Source: Synergistaceae bacterium UBA5560
GTDB taxonomy: Bacteria; Synergistota; Synergistia; Synergistales; Aminiphilaceae
Direction of reading: 5' to 3'
NCBI GenBank assembly: GCA_002425685.1
Contig: DIMS01000067.1
Location: 1 to 9,995 of the forward strand
DNA length: 9,995 nucleotides
Part shown: piece by piece, positions 1 to 6,122 of the stretch
Numbering within the stretch: position 1 is the first letter of the stretch
How the letters are laid out: each line of letters opens with the position of its first letter
The notes under the pieces: generated by a model
What the model was told of the DNA's origin: nothing
What the model saw: only the letters and a program-made list of their open reading frames with translations
Databases searched by the model: none
Made by a program: the position numbers and the translations under genes

Positions 1-28
1 AGGTCACTGCCAGAAACCTAATATCGAA

Positions 29-65
29 AGAGGTCCCGGAGAGAAATCTCCGGGACCTCTTTTTT
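29..65 (+). terminator. Rho-independent terminator of a plus-strand gene left of the window
   Basis: A perfect 14-bp stem (29-42 with 47-60) closed by a GAAA tetraloop is followed directly by a run of six T (60-65). This is a textbook intrinsic terminator for a plus-strand transcript coming from outside the window. The minus-strand gene ending at 111 converges on it. On that strand the stem is followed only by TTTC, so it may also stop that transcript, but less efficiently. Confidence 0.93.
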
Positions 66-110
66 CGTCCCTTTTCTTCCCGGCGCCGTCCCGCCCTGAC
101 GGCACATCCC

Positions 111-1292
111 TCAGGAGTCCAGAGACGCCAGGGACGTCTCCAGTTCCTTCAGAAAATGCTCCACCTCCAGACGCTCCGTACCCGTATGAAAATACTGGCC
201 GATCCTCAGTGTGGCCTTGTAGAGTTTTTTGAAAGGCTTTGTCTCATCCTTTTTCTCAAAAAGTGACTGCGTTAGAAGTTTGAGTCTCCCGATAAGAGTT
301 TTGAGACCTGTTCGAGGTGTTTCAGGCAAAAGCAAGAGGATGTGATTTCCGGGCAGACGAAAGGCGAGGTCCGAAGTGCGAACCTGGTCCTTGAGAGCCC
401 TGGAAAAGGCGAGAAAACCCTCGTTGAGCTCGGATGGTTCCATAGGAGCAAAGGGCGATTCCAGCTGAAGTTCGAAAAGGAGCCCCGAAATCCAACGTCG
501 ATAGCGAAATGCACGGTCCAGTTCCTGCTCGATTCGTTTAAATGCATATGTGGCATTGAAAAGCCCCGTTTCGGGATCCTCAATGCTCGTTGAGGCGACG
601 GAAGTGTTCTGACGTTCCACCGGAGGCGGGGCGGGCGTGAGATAAGTAAGAACGTGGTCCTTTCGGATCACCGTTTCAATTTGCCAGGGTTTTTCTCCGA
701 GAGGGAGCGTGTTTTGATCGCTTGTCAACCGTTGGAGTGTTTGGCGAATGGAAGCAGAGGGTGATGTTCCATTTTCCGGGGTGGAAGCGAGAAGTGCTTT
801 CAATGCTTCGTTCAACGCGATGGTCTCTCCATCGGCATTGGTAATGACCCCCGGGAGTGGAAATTCTCCGAGGAAATTCCTGAGTTCCTGAATCCTGTTG
901 CGCTCGGCTTCCTGTGATTGTTTTCGTTTCGGAAGAGAATAGGAGGCCACGGTGATGGTATGTTCCTCGGCAATTGTCCCTATGGTGAGAAGTGCCACAC
1001 CAAACCAGGTGAGAAGAGGGATGGTGTTCCAGAGAAGGGAGACCGATGTGATGACGATCCCCTGTGTGAGAAGCTGAAGGGGGACGAGAAATTCTCTTAC
1101 GTCCCTTTTCAGATGGACGGCATAGGAACCGGAAAGAATGGCATATCCCAGCAGCACGACTGCCCAAATGGGGGCAAGGAAGAAATTCGGTTCTCCGGGA
1201 CCGCGTACTCCGTAGAGGACGAGAATGATGGGAATTGAAACAAGAGGAGGGAGTGAAAGGAAGGCCAAATGTGACCGCCGGCGGTCATGCAT
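111..1292 (-). CDS. Membrane-anchored PAS-like protein with degenerate GGDEF domain
   Basis: The 393-aa product has four likely membrane segments (about residues 11-27, 37-59, 72-88, 90-108), a charged linker, a PAS-like stretch around 146-220 (ITNADGETIALNEAL) and a C-terminal domain of GGDEF type from about 238. That domain opens with DPETGLFNATYAF, matching the usual DxLTGLxNR start. The active-site loop reads RTSDLAFRLPGNHILLLL (from residue 305): the RxxD inhibitory-site motif is kept, five residues before PGNHI, which replaces GGDEF. In this family such loss normally means no diguanylate cyclase activity, so I infer a c-di-GMP receptor or structural role at the membrane. The frame is open back to 1586, but I choose ATG at 1290-1292 because AGGAGG (1302-1307) lies 9 bases upstream and the extra residues run through a transposase relic. 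No convincing promoter was found. The next minus-strand gene upstream is separated by a terminator, so it is probably transcribed alone. Confidence 0.82.
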   Translation of the reverse strand: MHDRRRSHLAFLSLPPLVSIPIILVLYGVRGPGEPNFFLAPIWAVVLLGYAILSGSYAVHLKRDVREFLVPLQLLTQGIVITSVSLLWNTIPLLTWFGVALLTIGTIAEEHTITVASYSLPKRKQSQEAERNRIQELRNFLGEFPLPGVITNADGETIALNEALKALLASTPENGTSPSASIRQTLQRLTSDQNTLPLGEKPWQIETVIRKDHVLTYLTPAPPPVERQNTSVASTSIEDPETGLFNATYAFKRIEQELDRAFRYRRWISGLLFELQLESPFAPMEPSELNEGFLAFSRALKDQVRTSDLAFRLPGNHILLLLPETPRTGLKTLIGRLKLLTQSLFEKKDETKPFKKLYKATLRIGQYFHTGTERLEVEHFLKELETSLASLDS

Positions 1293-1318
1293 GCGTTCAT
1301 ACCTCCTTGACGTGTTTA

Positions 1319-1359
1319 CTGCCGAGACCCCTGCTGAAAGGAGTCTCCGGCAGGTTTTT
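1319..1359 (+). terminator. Terminator-like hairpin, plus orientation
   Basis: The arms at 1319-1328 and 1343-1353 form ten base pairs with one bulged C and a 14-base loop, followed by GTTTTTA (1354-1360). The shape is that of an intrinsic terminator reading plus, yet there is no plus-strand gene before it. It also falls in the 5' leader of the minus-strand GGDEF-like gene, about 27 bases before its start codon. It could be a leftover from the IS insertion, an insulator, or a leader structure. Confidence 0.4.
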
Positions 1360-1483
1360 AGGCAGGCCTGGCAAGCGTGTTTCGAAGAATAAAACTCACT
1401 CAGACACGAAACCGGAGCGTCTGAAAAAATTCCGCTGGCCTCGGAAAAAGCAAGCGGGAAGCAGGGATTGCTTCCTCGGAGTG

Positions 1484-1756
1484 TCAATTCAAACGCAACA
1501 GAGATGAAGCCGGCTTCAAAGATGTCTCCACAGGCGTGCGCCATCTGCCGCACTTTCGTGGCCTGCTCTTTGAGGAAGCGATACATACTTATCCAACGCC
1601 TCTCGGCTCACGCTCCGGAAGTTCTTGCCTTTGGGGAGGGACTTCCGGAGGAGGCTGTTGGTGTTCTCATTGGCATCCCCGTTCTCAGGGGCTACGGGGA
1701 TGGGCGAAGTAGACCGAGGCTCCGAGCACCGAACTCATCCGGGCATACCGAACCCG
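1484..1756 (-). pseudogene. IS30-family transposase, C-terminal relic
   Basis: Pieces in three frames join into the C-terminal end of an IS30-type DDE transposase. Bases 1756-1688 read RVRYARMSSVLGASVYFAHP then RSP, as in the family motif VYFAxPYSPWERG, with the Trp codon now TGA (1685-1687). ERG follows, then a one-base shift near 1675 leads to ANENTNSLLRKSLPKGKNF and SREALDKYVSL, equivalent to the family's NENTNGLLRxxFPKGT. A second shift near 1565-1572 leads to RPRKCGRWRTPVETSLKP, the usual RPRKxLGWRTPxEVF ending, and a TGA at 1484-1486. At least one nonsense change and two frameshifts mark it as dead. The N-terminal two thirds, including the DNA-binding region and first catalytic residues, are missing. 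It was probably truncated near the terminator at 1799-1837. No terminal repeats or target duplication could be defined. Confidence 0.85.
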
Positions 1757-1798
1757 AAAAAACAGACGACCTTTCGAACGAATAAGAGCTTTCCCGGG

Positions 1799-1837
1799 AA
1801 AAAAAACTCCACCGATCCTGCAACGGGCCGGTGGAGT
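1799..1837 (-). terminator. Rho-independent terminator of the secreted-protein gene
   Basis: A 9-bp perfect stem (1829-1837 with 1806-1814; ACTCCACCG on the minus strand) is followed on the minus strand by a run of T down to 1799. It lies 33 bases past the stop codon of the gene ending at 1870, which it should terminate. Confidence 0.88.
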
Positions 1838-1869
1838 CGTCTTTTCCGGAACTATATGTTTCGCTGTGA

Positions 1870-2580
1870 TCAGAAGTTGATCGGGGCAACGTGCCCCATC
1901 CACAAAAAGCCCCAGAGCACCGACTGATTTGCCAGAAGCGGTGTTTCCCGGTCATTCCAGGAATATTGATTGGTCTTTACCATCCTCGTCAGGGAATAAA
2001 GGTGGCGCTGAAGTACCTGGGGAGCAGTTTCACCCTTCCGGGCCTTCATCTGATACCAGCTTTGCCCCGTCCAGGCAAAGACCACCGTTGGTTCATCGCC
2101 TTTCCATGCAAGGGGGACGCGAGGTTTGTCCAGAACTGCCATTCGATCCACAAAGCCTCTCCAGCGGGCTACCATTTGAAAATTTCCATTGTTGCTCCAG
2201 GAGGGAGACATCATGCCTTGTTGCACAACGGTGACGGGTTGCTGCGCTGGGGTGCTCTGAATCGAAACGTGGGGAACCAGGGCAACTGCGGTCGGCACAA
2301 CGGCGCCCACTACGAAATCAGTGCGAATGATGTGGCCGTTTCCGGCGGAGGAACCGTAAAACCATACGCCTCCCGGTGCCTGGGTTACCGCGTAACCATC
2401 GTAGGTAAGAAACCACCCCTGAGGCAACGTCGCGGGACGATAGACATGAAAGGTCATACCGGCGTAAACGGGTTGTGCGACCAGAATGGGTTCGACCACA
2501 TAGGTGATACACTCTCCGCCGTTGGCCGACGTCCCCAAGAACAAAGCCACTGCGAAAAGCAGCAGAACAAATCGACGCAT
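1870..2580 (-). CDS. Secreted protein of unknown function
   Basis: I do not recognise this 236-aa protein. It begins with a clear signal peptide (MRRFVLLLFAVALFLGTSA, cleavage near residues 19-23), so it should be exported. The mature part is rich in Val, Gln, Trp and aromatic residues (for example GGVWFYGSSAGNG at 70-82 and TVVFAWTGQSWYQMKARKG at 165-183), suggesting a beta-rich fold. Residues 100-125 are low in charge and rich in Val, Gln and Pro and may be a linker. There is a single Cys (24), just after the likely cleavage region. The context GGEC is not a good lipobox (no Leu at -3), so I do not call a lipoprotein. The start is supported by AAGGAAGGTG (2588-2597), 7 bases before ATG. It has its own terminator and a candidate promoter, so it looks monocistronic. 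It sits next to two other envelope genes, which hints at a cell-surface role only. Confidence 0.85.
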   Translation of the reverse strand: MRRFVLLLFAVALFLGTSANGGECITYVVEPILVAQPVYAGMTFHVYRPATLPQGWFLTYDGYAVTQAPGGVWFYGSSAGNGHIIRTDFVVGAVVPTAVALVPHVSIQSTPAQQPVTVVQQGMMSPSWSNNGNFQMVARWRGFVDRMAVLDKPRVPLAWKGDEPTVVFAWTGQSWYQMKARKGETAPQVLQRHLYSLTRMVKTNQYSWNDRETPLLANQSVLWGFLWMGHVAPINF

Positions 2581-2778
2581 AAACAGTCACCTTCCTTGGC
2601 ATCGGTTGTGAAATCCTTGAAAAAGCTTTTGCGAAACACCTTCGTCCAGAAAGCTCCCCGAAGAAAACCTTTGCCGCGGAGCGAATATCCCTTTTGACGC
2701 CCGATAACACATGGAGATCACGAGAGTCTTGTCAGCAACTTCCGGCAGGGAAGAATCTCCTCTTCTTTGGTAAATGTA

Positions 2779-2807
2779 AGTATAACATTCTTGGGGTGAT
2801 CCAGTAA
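2779..2807 (-). promoter_or_regulatory. Candidate extended -10 promoter for the secreted-protein gene
   Basis: On the minus strand, TATACT (2784-2779) is preceded by TG at the extended -10 position (2787-2786). A weak TTACTG (2807-2802) lies 17 bases further upstream. Transcription would start near 2772, leaving an unusually long leader of about 190 bases before the ATG at 2580. It begins only a few bases past the TPR gene stop, where I see no terminator, so read-through from that operon is also possible. Confidence 0.45.
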
Positions 2808-2812
2808 AGTGC

Positions 2813-4057
2813 TCAATCTGAGTCGGGAGCAGTGTTGTTATCCGGCGAGACGTCTCCGGAAAGTGCTTGGGGAACGCTCTCCGAATCGGTAGTCTCCGAA
2901 GGAGAAAACCTGTCCAGAGAGGGTTGCTGCGGCGTAGCCGGCGTCGGTGGCAGAAAAACAGGACTTTCCGGTGTCGCCGGCGGAGTTGTTGGCGGATCCT
3001 GAAGAGGAACGGTTGGTGCTCCTTCGGAAGGCTCTGGCGGCATATACAGAGGCGCTTGAGGAATCGGGGCTTCTTCTTCCGAGGGTTGCGCCGGCGAAAG
3101 CGAAAGATTCTGTTGGGGAAGAGGCGTTCCTGTCGCTGTCGATGTCCCTGATTGTGACGTCGGTGCGGGTGGAACGTAGACAGGTACGCTCTTCGAGGAG
3201 GATGGCTCCTGTTGCTCTCCCGAAGGGACCGGCGTTGCGGGTTTCACCACGACGGGAGGGGAAAGGGGAACCCGAGGCCGTGTCGAACTCGGTTTGTTCG
3301 GGGAAGGGGCGGGAAGGAGCGGCTCCGCGTGTCCCTGCTGGTCTGACAGGCTCGGGAACGGTTCGAAAAGTTCGATGCGGGGAACTCCTCCAGGTGGGAC
3401 GACCATGCCCTGCGGGGACGGCATGATCGGTACGACACCGCCCTGCTGTGGAAATATGCCTGGAGCCATCGGGAGCATTTCTGGAGCGGGTCCCTGTACG
3501 ACACCCCCCTGGGGAATGAGGACTTCCACCGGGTGTGTCTGAGGCGCGATGTAGTAGGCTGGACCTCTCGGGATTGTCGGCTGCGCACCGAAGGGTTGCT
3601 GCGCGGGATCCCAAAGGGGAAGTGCATTTCCGTCCTCGTGAGCGGCAAGGATTCTTGAAAGAGCTGGATATTCGGGATCCACCTCGAGTGCCGTGCGGTA
3701 GGCTTCCTGGGCTTTTTCGAGATTCCCGGCACCTTCCTGAGCCTTGCCCAGCCAATACCACCCGTCCGCAGACCTCGGGCGTTCCTTGACGTACTGTCGG
3801 AGATAGGCGACGGCTTTTGTGAACCGCCCTTCAAGGCACAGCTGTTGTCCTGCTTTCCAGGCGAGACGAAGGACATCCTCGCCTGGGATCGATTGTTGTA
3901 CGGATATTTGTCCTGCAGGGGCTGCTATGGTTCCGGAGGGGAAGAGGAGAATCCCCCAGGAACAGACAAAGGCAAGCCATCCGAAGAAGAATCTGCCGAG
4001 AGGAGGAAGCCCCTGCTCCTGCTTTCCCCTTGCGAAGGGAACGATTTGTCGAATCAT
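2813..4057 (-). CDS. TPR-repeat envelope protein with proline-rich tail
   Basis: The 414-aa product has a basic N-terminus, a hydrophobic segment (residues 21-41, GRFFFGWLAFVCSWGILLF) ending in TIAAPAG that acts as signal peptide or anchor, two TPR-like units at about 62-95 and 97-130 (WYWLGKAQEGAGNLEKAQEA fits the consensus), and a long Pro/Gln/Ser-rich region from about 140 to the end. The tail carries a repeated motif: PVYVPPAP at 292, PLYMPPEP at 336 and PVFLPPTP at 366. TPRs mediate protein-protein contacts, and Pro-rich tails often span the cell wall or periplasm. I infer a periplasmic scaffold, without a known substrate. The ATG lies 2 bases after the stop of the CsgG-like gene, with AGAAGG (4067-4072) 9 bases upstream inside that gene's end, so the two are translationally coupled and probably act together. 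There is no other Met before residue 194, which supports this start. Confidence 0.85.
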   Translation of the reverse strand: MIRQIVPFARGKQEQGLPPLGRFFFGWLAFVCSWGILLFPSGTIAAPAGQISVQQSIPGEDVLRLAWKAGQQLCLEGRFTKAVAYLRQYVKERPRSADGWYWLGKAQEGAGNLEKAQEAYRTALEVDPEYPALSRILAAHEDGNALPLWDPAQQPFGAQPTIPRGPAYYIAPQTHPVEVLIPQGGVVQGPAPEMLPMAPGIFPQQGGVVPIMPSPQGMVVPPGGVPRIELFEPFPSLSDQQGHAEPLLPAPSPNKPSSTRPRVPLSPPVVVKPATPVPSGEQQEPSSSKSVPVYVPPAPTSQSGTSTATGTPLPQQNLSLSPAQPSEEEAPIPQAPLYMPPEPSEGAPTVPLQDPPTTPPATPESPVFLPPTPATPQQPSLDRFSPSETTDSESVPQALSGDVSPDNNTAPDSD

Positions 4058-4059
4058 GA

Positions 4060-4998
4060 TCAGAAACCTTCTCCTTTCCTCGGTTTGTAGACCGGCACGG
4101 AAACCAGGTCGCGTAAGCGGATGGGGTTCTTGGAATCCTCTTTGGTGACGACCACGATCGCCTCCCGTTCCTTGATGAAGGTCACGGTCACTTCGCCGAT
4201 GAGCTGCGGAAGCAGGACCACGGGATTTTCGGGATCCACAGTGATATACGTGTCGCTCCGCATGACGGAAAGCACGTCACCTGCTTTGAGAGAATCGTAT
4301 TTCCCGAGAGAGAGAATGTATTCCCGCCTCTCCTTGGTGGAAGTTGCTGTGGGGGCGATAAGTCGCCCGAGAATACGGAACCCCGTGTACCCCCGGACGA
4401 GATCGTTCACCGCCTGACGGCAGGCCTGCTGGATGGTCGCCCAGTACACGCTGCGGGAAAAAGATTCCCAGTAGGGGGATTTGCTGGGGTCGTAGTCCGG
4501 GTCAAAGGTGAGGCGCGCCTCTTTCGCTTCGATGACGCTCCTGCTGCGGACGCTGCCTGTGGTCCCGTCGTAGACGGTCATCCGCAACGCCACGGATCCC
4601 TTGGTGGTCGTTCCCACGGGGATGGGAGTGCCGGTTCTCTTGGGGAGAAAACGGTACAGTTCGACCTCCACGGCGAAATCCTCGCCTCTTCGCGCACCGG
4701 AGAGCCAGAGCGCGCGGTCTTCTGCATCCAGGGTGGAGACATCGGCCAAGGGAGACTGTTTCAACAGCTCCGAGAGGAACCGACCAATCTTTTCCGGGAG
4801 GACGTCCTGCGGGTAGTATTTATTCGGCCATACCACGACTTCCGTGTCGTTGCGCACGGGAAAGATGGCGACGGAAACTCCTCCGCGGGGAATGATTTCC
4901 GCCCGGGCCGAGGAAACGATTCCGAAAAGAGCGACGATGATCGCTCCGGAAAGGAAACGGAAAAGACGTTTCTGAGTACCGTTTGTCATGAGCTGCAT
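4060..4998 (-). CDS. Exported CsgG-like / FlgT C-terminal-like envelope protein
   Basis: The 312-aa protein has a signal peptide (about 1-33, ending SSARA). The next region starts with GGVSVAIFPVRNDTE (39-53), like the VAVLPFxN strand that opens CsgG/LpoB-type domains. QACRQAVNDLV (191-201) resembles the helix that closes that domain. The C-terminal part (about 226-303: YILSLGKYDSLKAGDVLSV, then IGEVTVTF, then RDLVSVPV) looks like the small beta domain found after CsgG-type or FlgT proteins. Known relatives act in outer-envelope secretion or organelle assembly. The exact role here is not visible. Unlike CsgG there is no lipobox Cys (the only Cys is at 193). I start at ATG 4998 because GGAAGG (5005-5010) is 6 bases upstream. 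The longer ATG at 5043 has no ribosome site and would bury the signal peptide. It is the first gene of a tight pair with the TPR gene. Confidence 0.75.
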   Translation of the reverse strand: MQLMTNGTQKRLFRFLSGAIIVALFGIVSSARAEIIPRGGVSVAIFPVRNDTEVVVWPNKYYPQDVLPEKIGRFLSELLKQSPLADVSTLDAEDRALWLSGARRGEDFAVEVELYRFLPKRTGTPIPVGTTTKGSVALRMTVYDGTTGSVRSRSVIEAKEARLTFDPDYDPSKSPYWESFSRSVYWATIQQACRQAVNDLVRGYTGFRILGRLIAPTATSTKERREYILSLGKYDSLKAGDVLSVMRSDTYITVDPENPVVLLPQLIGEVTVTFIKEREAIVVVTKEDSKNPIRLRDLVSVPVYKPRKGEGF

Positions 4999-5105
4999 CA
5001 CAATCCTTCCAGGAAAAGCGTGCGGAGAAGTGTCCGCATTCATACGAACCCGCTTCAGGTATCGGAAGCGGAAGGGAAAAGGTTGAGATAGCCGGGAAAT
5101 TTTTC

Positions 5106-5133
5106 CTCATCCGAAGAGGGTTTTCGGGATGAG
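5106..5133 (-). other. Bulged stem-loop in the gap between sirtuin and CsgG-like genes
   Basis: Arms 5106-5115 and 5123-5133 pair over ten positions with one bulged base and a 7-base loop. On the minus strand the hairpin is followed by A residues, not T, so it is not an ordinary terminator. It sits in the 207-base gap between the sirtuin stop and the CsgG-like start, about 110 bases upstream of the latter, and may be a leader structure or chance. Confidence 0.3.
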
Positions 5134-5205
5134 TGAGGCACATACGCTCCGAACGTACAGCCTGACGATGAAAGAGACGGACGAAAAGTACGGCAAAGAA
5201 GGATA

Positions 5206-5988
5206 TCACGTCCCGTTTTCGGAAACGAGAGAAAATCGTGTGTCCACCGCCTTGAAAAAGGCATCGATATCTTCCTCCACGAGGAGAGAGATGCGTTTCT
5301 TGGGAAGGTAGTCGAAGGAAAGGGGTCCTCGATTGACCACGACGAGATCCTTTCCGGCATAAGCTGGGAGAAGCGCTGCGGGGGTGACCGTCAGAGACGA
5401 CCCGATCACGAAGAGCAGGTCTGAGGCTTTTACCAGGTGCACGCACTCCTCCAGATATCGCACCTGTTCACTGAAAAAGACGATGTCCGGTTTGAGCACA
5501 CTTCCGCAGGAGTCGCAGTGGGGAATGTCCGTTTCGAGGGCCTTCCCCGCTGCCGCTTCGCGGGGATAGGTCCGGGAGCATTGGACGCAGGTGCTTGTCT
5601 CGATCCCGCCGTGAATTTCCAGCACGTGGGACGATCCTGCCCGCTGATGGAGGCCGTCGATGTTCTGGGTCACGATGCCCTTGAGGATTCCTTTCTGTTC
5701 AAGGGCCGCGAAGAAGCGGTGTGCGAACGTGGGACGGACGGTGTCGAGAAGCGAGAGGAATGCCCTGTGAAAGCGATAAAAAAGCGCGGGGTTTCGAGAG
5801 AATTCCGAGAGATCGAAAATGCGCTCGGGATCGGCGATTCCCGCGGTCCGATAGAGTCCGTTCGGACCGCGGAAATCGGGGATGCCCGCGCTCGTGGACA
5901 TGCCCGCTCCGCTGAGGAGGACAACGTTTCTGGCTTGTTCGAGCATCGCGGCGCAGCGCGTCGCCTGCTCTTCGAGGATGTGCGCCAT
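5206..5988 (-). CDS. NAD-dependent protein deacylase, sirtuin (Sir2/CobB) family
   Basis: Sirtuins use NAD+ to remove acyl groups from lysines, yielding nicotinamide and O-acyl-ADP-ribose in the cytosol. All core motifs are visible in this 260-aa protein: GAGMSTSAGIPDFRG (27-41) and TQNIDGLHQRAG (107-118) for NAD binding, catalytic His126 in LEIHGG, four zinc cysteines (134, 137, 158, 161), GSSLTVTPA (196-204) and VVNR (217-220). The usual FGE motif reads FSE here (172-174). Aligning FSRNPALFYRFHRAF (63-77) with the matching helix of E. coli CobB places His74 and Phe77 at the Tyr/Arg pair that selects succinyl-lysine, so I infer a deacetylase rather than a desuccinylase. Length is normal. The start is ATG 5988 because AGGAGG (5997-6002) lies 8 bases upstream. 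The open frame reaches 6060 but that region carries promoters. It is divergent from the FAD oxidoreductase gene. The 207-base gap before the CsgG-like gene leaves co-transcription uncertain. Confidence 0.95.
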   Translation of the reverse strand: MAHILEEQATRCAAMLEQARNVVLLSGAGMSTSAGIPDFRGPNGLYRTAGIADPERIFDLSEFSRNPALFYRFHRAFLSLLDTVRPTFAHRFFAALEQKGILKGIVTQNIDGLHQRAGSSHVLEIHGGIETSTCVQCSRTYPREAAAGKALETDIPHCDSCGSVLKPDIVFFSEQVRYLEECVHLVKASDLLFVIGSSLTVTPAALLPAYAGKDLVVVNRGPLSFDYLPKKRISLLVEEDIDAFFKAVDTRFSLVSENGT

Positions 5989-6021
5989 GAGAGACACCTC
6001 CTGCAAGGTTCTTTCGAACGC

Positions 6022-6050
6022 AGCATAGGCGTCTTTCCGAAGAAACGCAA
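6022..6050 (-). promoter_or_regulatory. Candidate sigma-70 type promoter of the sirtuin gene
   Basis: On the minus strand TTGCGT (6050-6045), a 17-base spacer and TATGCT (6027-6022) give a moderate match to the consensus. Transcription would begin near 6015, about 27 bases before the start codon at 5988. It overlaps the candidate plus-strand promoter of the neighbouring gene. Confidence 0.4.
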
Positions 6051-6061
6051 CATGGTACAAT
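6034..6061 (+). promoter_or_regulatory. Candidate promoter of the FAD oxidoreductase gene
   Basis: TACAAT (6056-6061) is a five-of-six match to the -10 consensus, with a weak TTTCCG (6034-6039) 16 bases upstream. Transcription would start near 6068, which is past the ATG at 6060 and so fits the GTG start at 6123. Confidence 0.4.
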
Positions 6062-6122
6062 GTCGAAGGCGCTTGCGATAAGCGGCATGAACCGCAAGAA
6101 TGCTTTCCGGGAGGAATGGGGT

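Larger units (their letters stand above)
1293..1869. other. Gene-free stretch holding an IS30 relic and two hairpins
   Basis: No intact gene is supported here. From right to left on the minus strand it contains the terminator of the secreted-protein gene (1799-1837), a decayed IS30-type transposase tail (1484-1756), and about 190 bases leading to the GGDEF-like gene. That leader includes short inverted repeats at about 1458-1479 (GGAAGC/GCTTCC), about 1405-1432 (TCAGAC/GTCTGA) and 1319-1353. A perfect TTGACA lies on the minus strand at 1482-1487, but no matching -10 follows at usable spacing. Confidence 0.6.

Noticed and set aside
1405..1487. Perfect TTGACA on the minus strand as a promoter for the GGDEF-like gene
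   Set aside because: No -10-like hexamer occurs 15 to 19 bases downstream.
1293..1586. N-terminal extension giving the GGDEF-like protein 491 residues
   Set aside because: The extra residues overlap a transposase relic in a different frame, lack a family match, and a good AGGAGG lies 9 bases before the ATG at 1290-1292.
1891..2697. 268-aa plus-strand open frame
   Set aside because: It is antisense to the secreted-protein gene, which has a signal peptide, ribosome site and terminator; the plus frame has none of these.
2838..3876. Arg/Ser-rich open frames on both strands within the TPR gene
   Set aside because: They arise from the proline-rich repetitive codons of the real gene read out of frame.
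6060..6122. ATG starts at 6060 and 6087 for the FAD oxidoreductase
   Set aside because: Neither has a ribosome binding site and the first lies inside a candidate -10 box. GTG 6123 has GGAGG at 8 bases and gives the usual short N-terminus.
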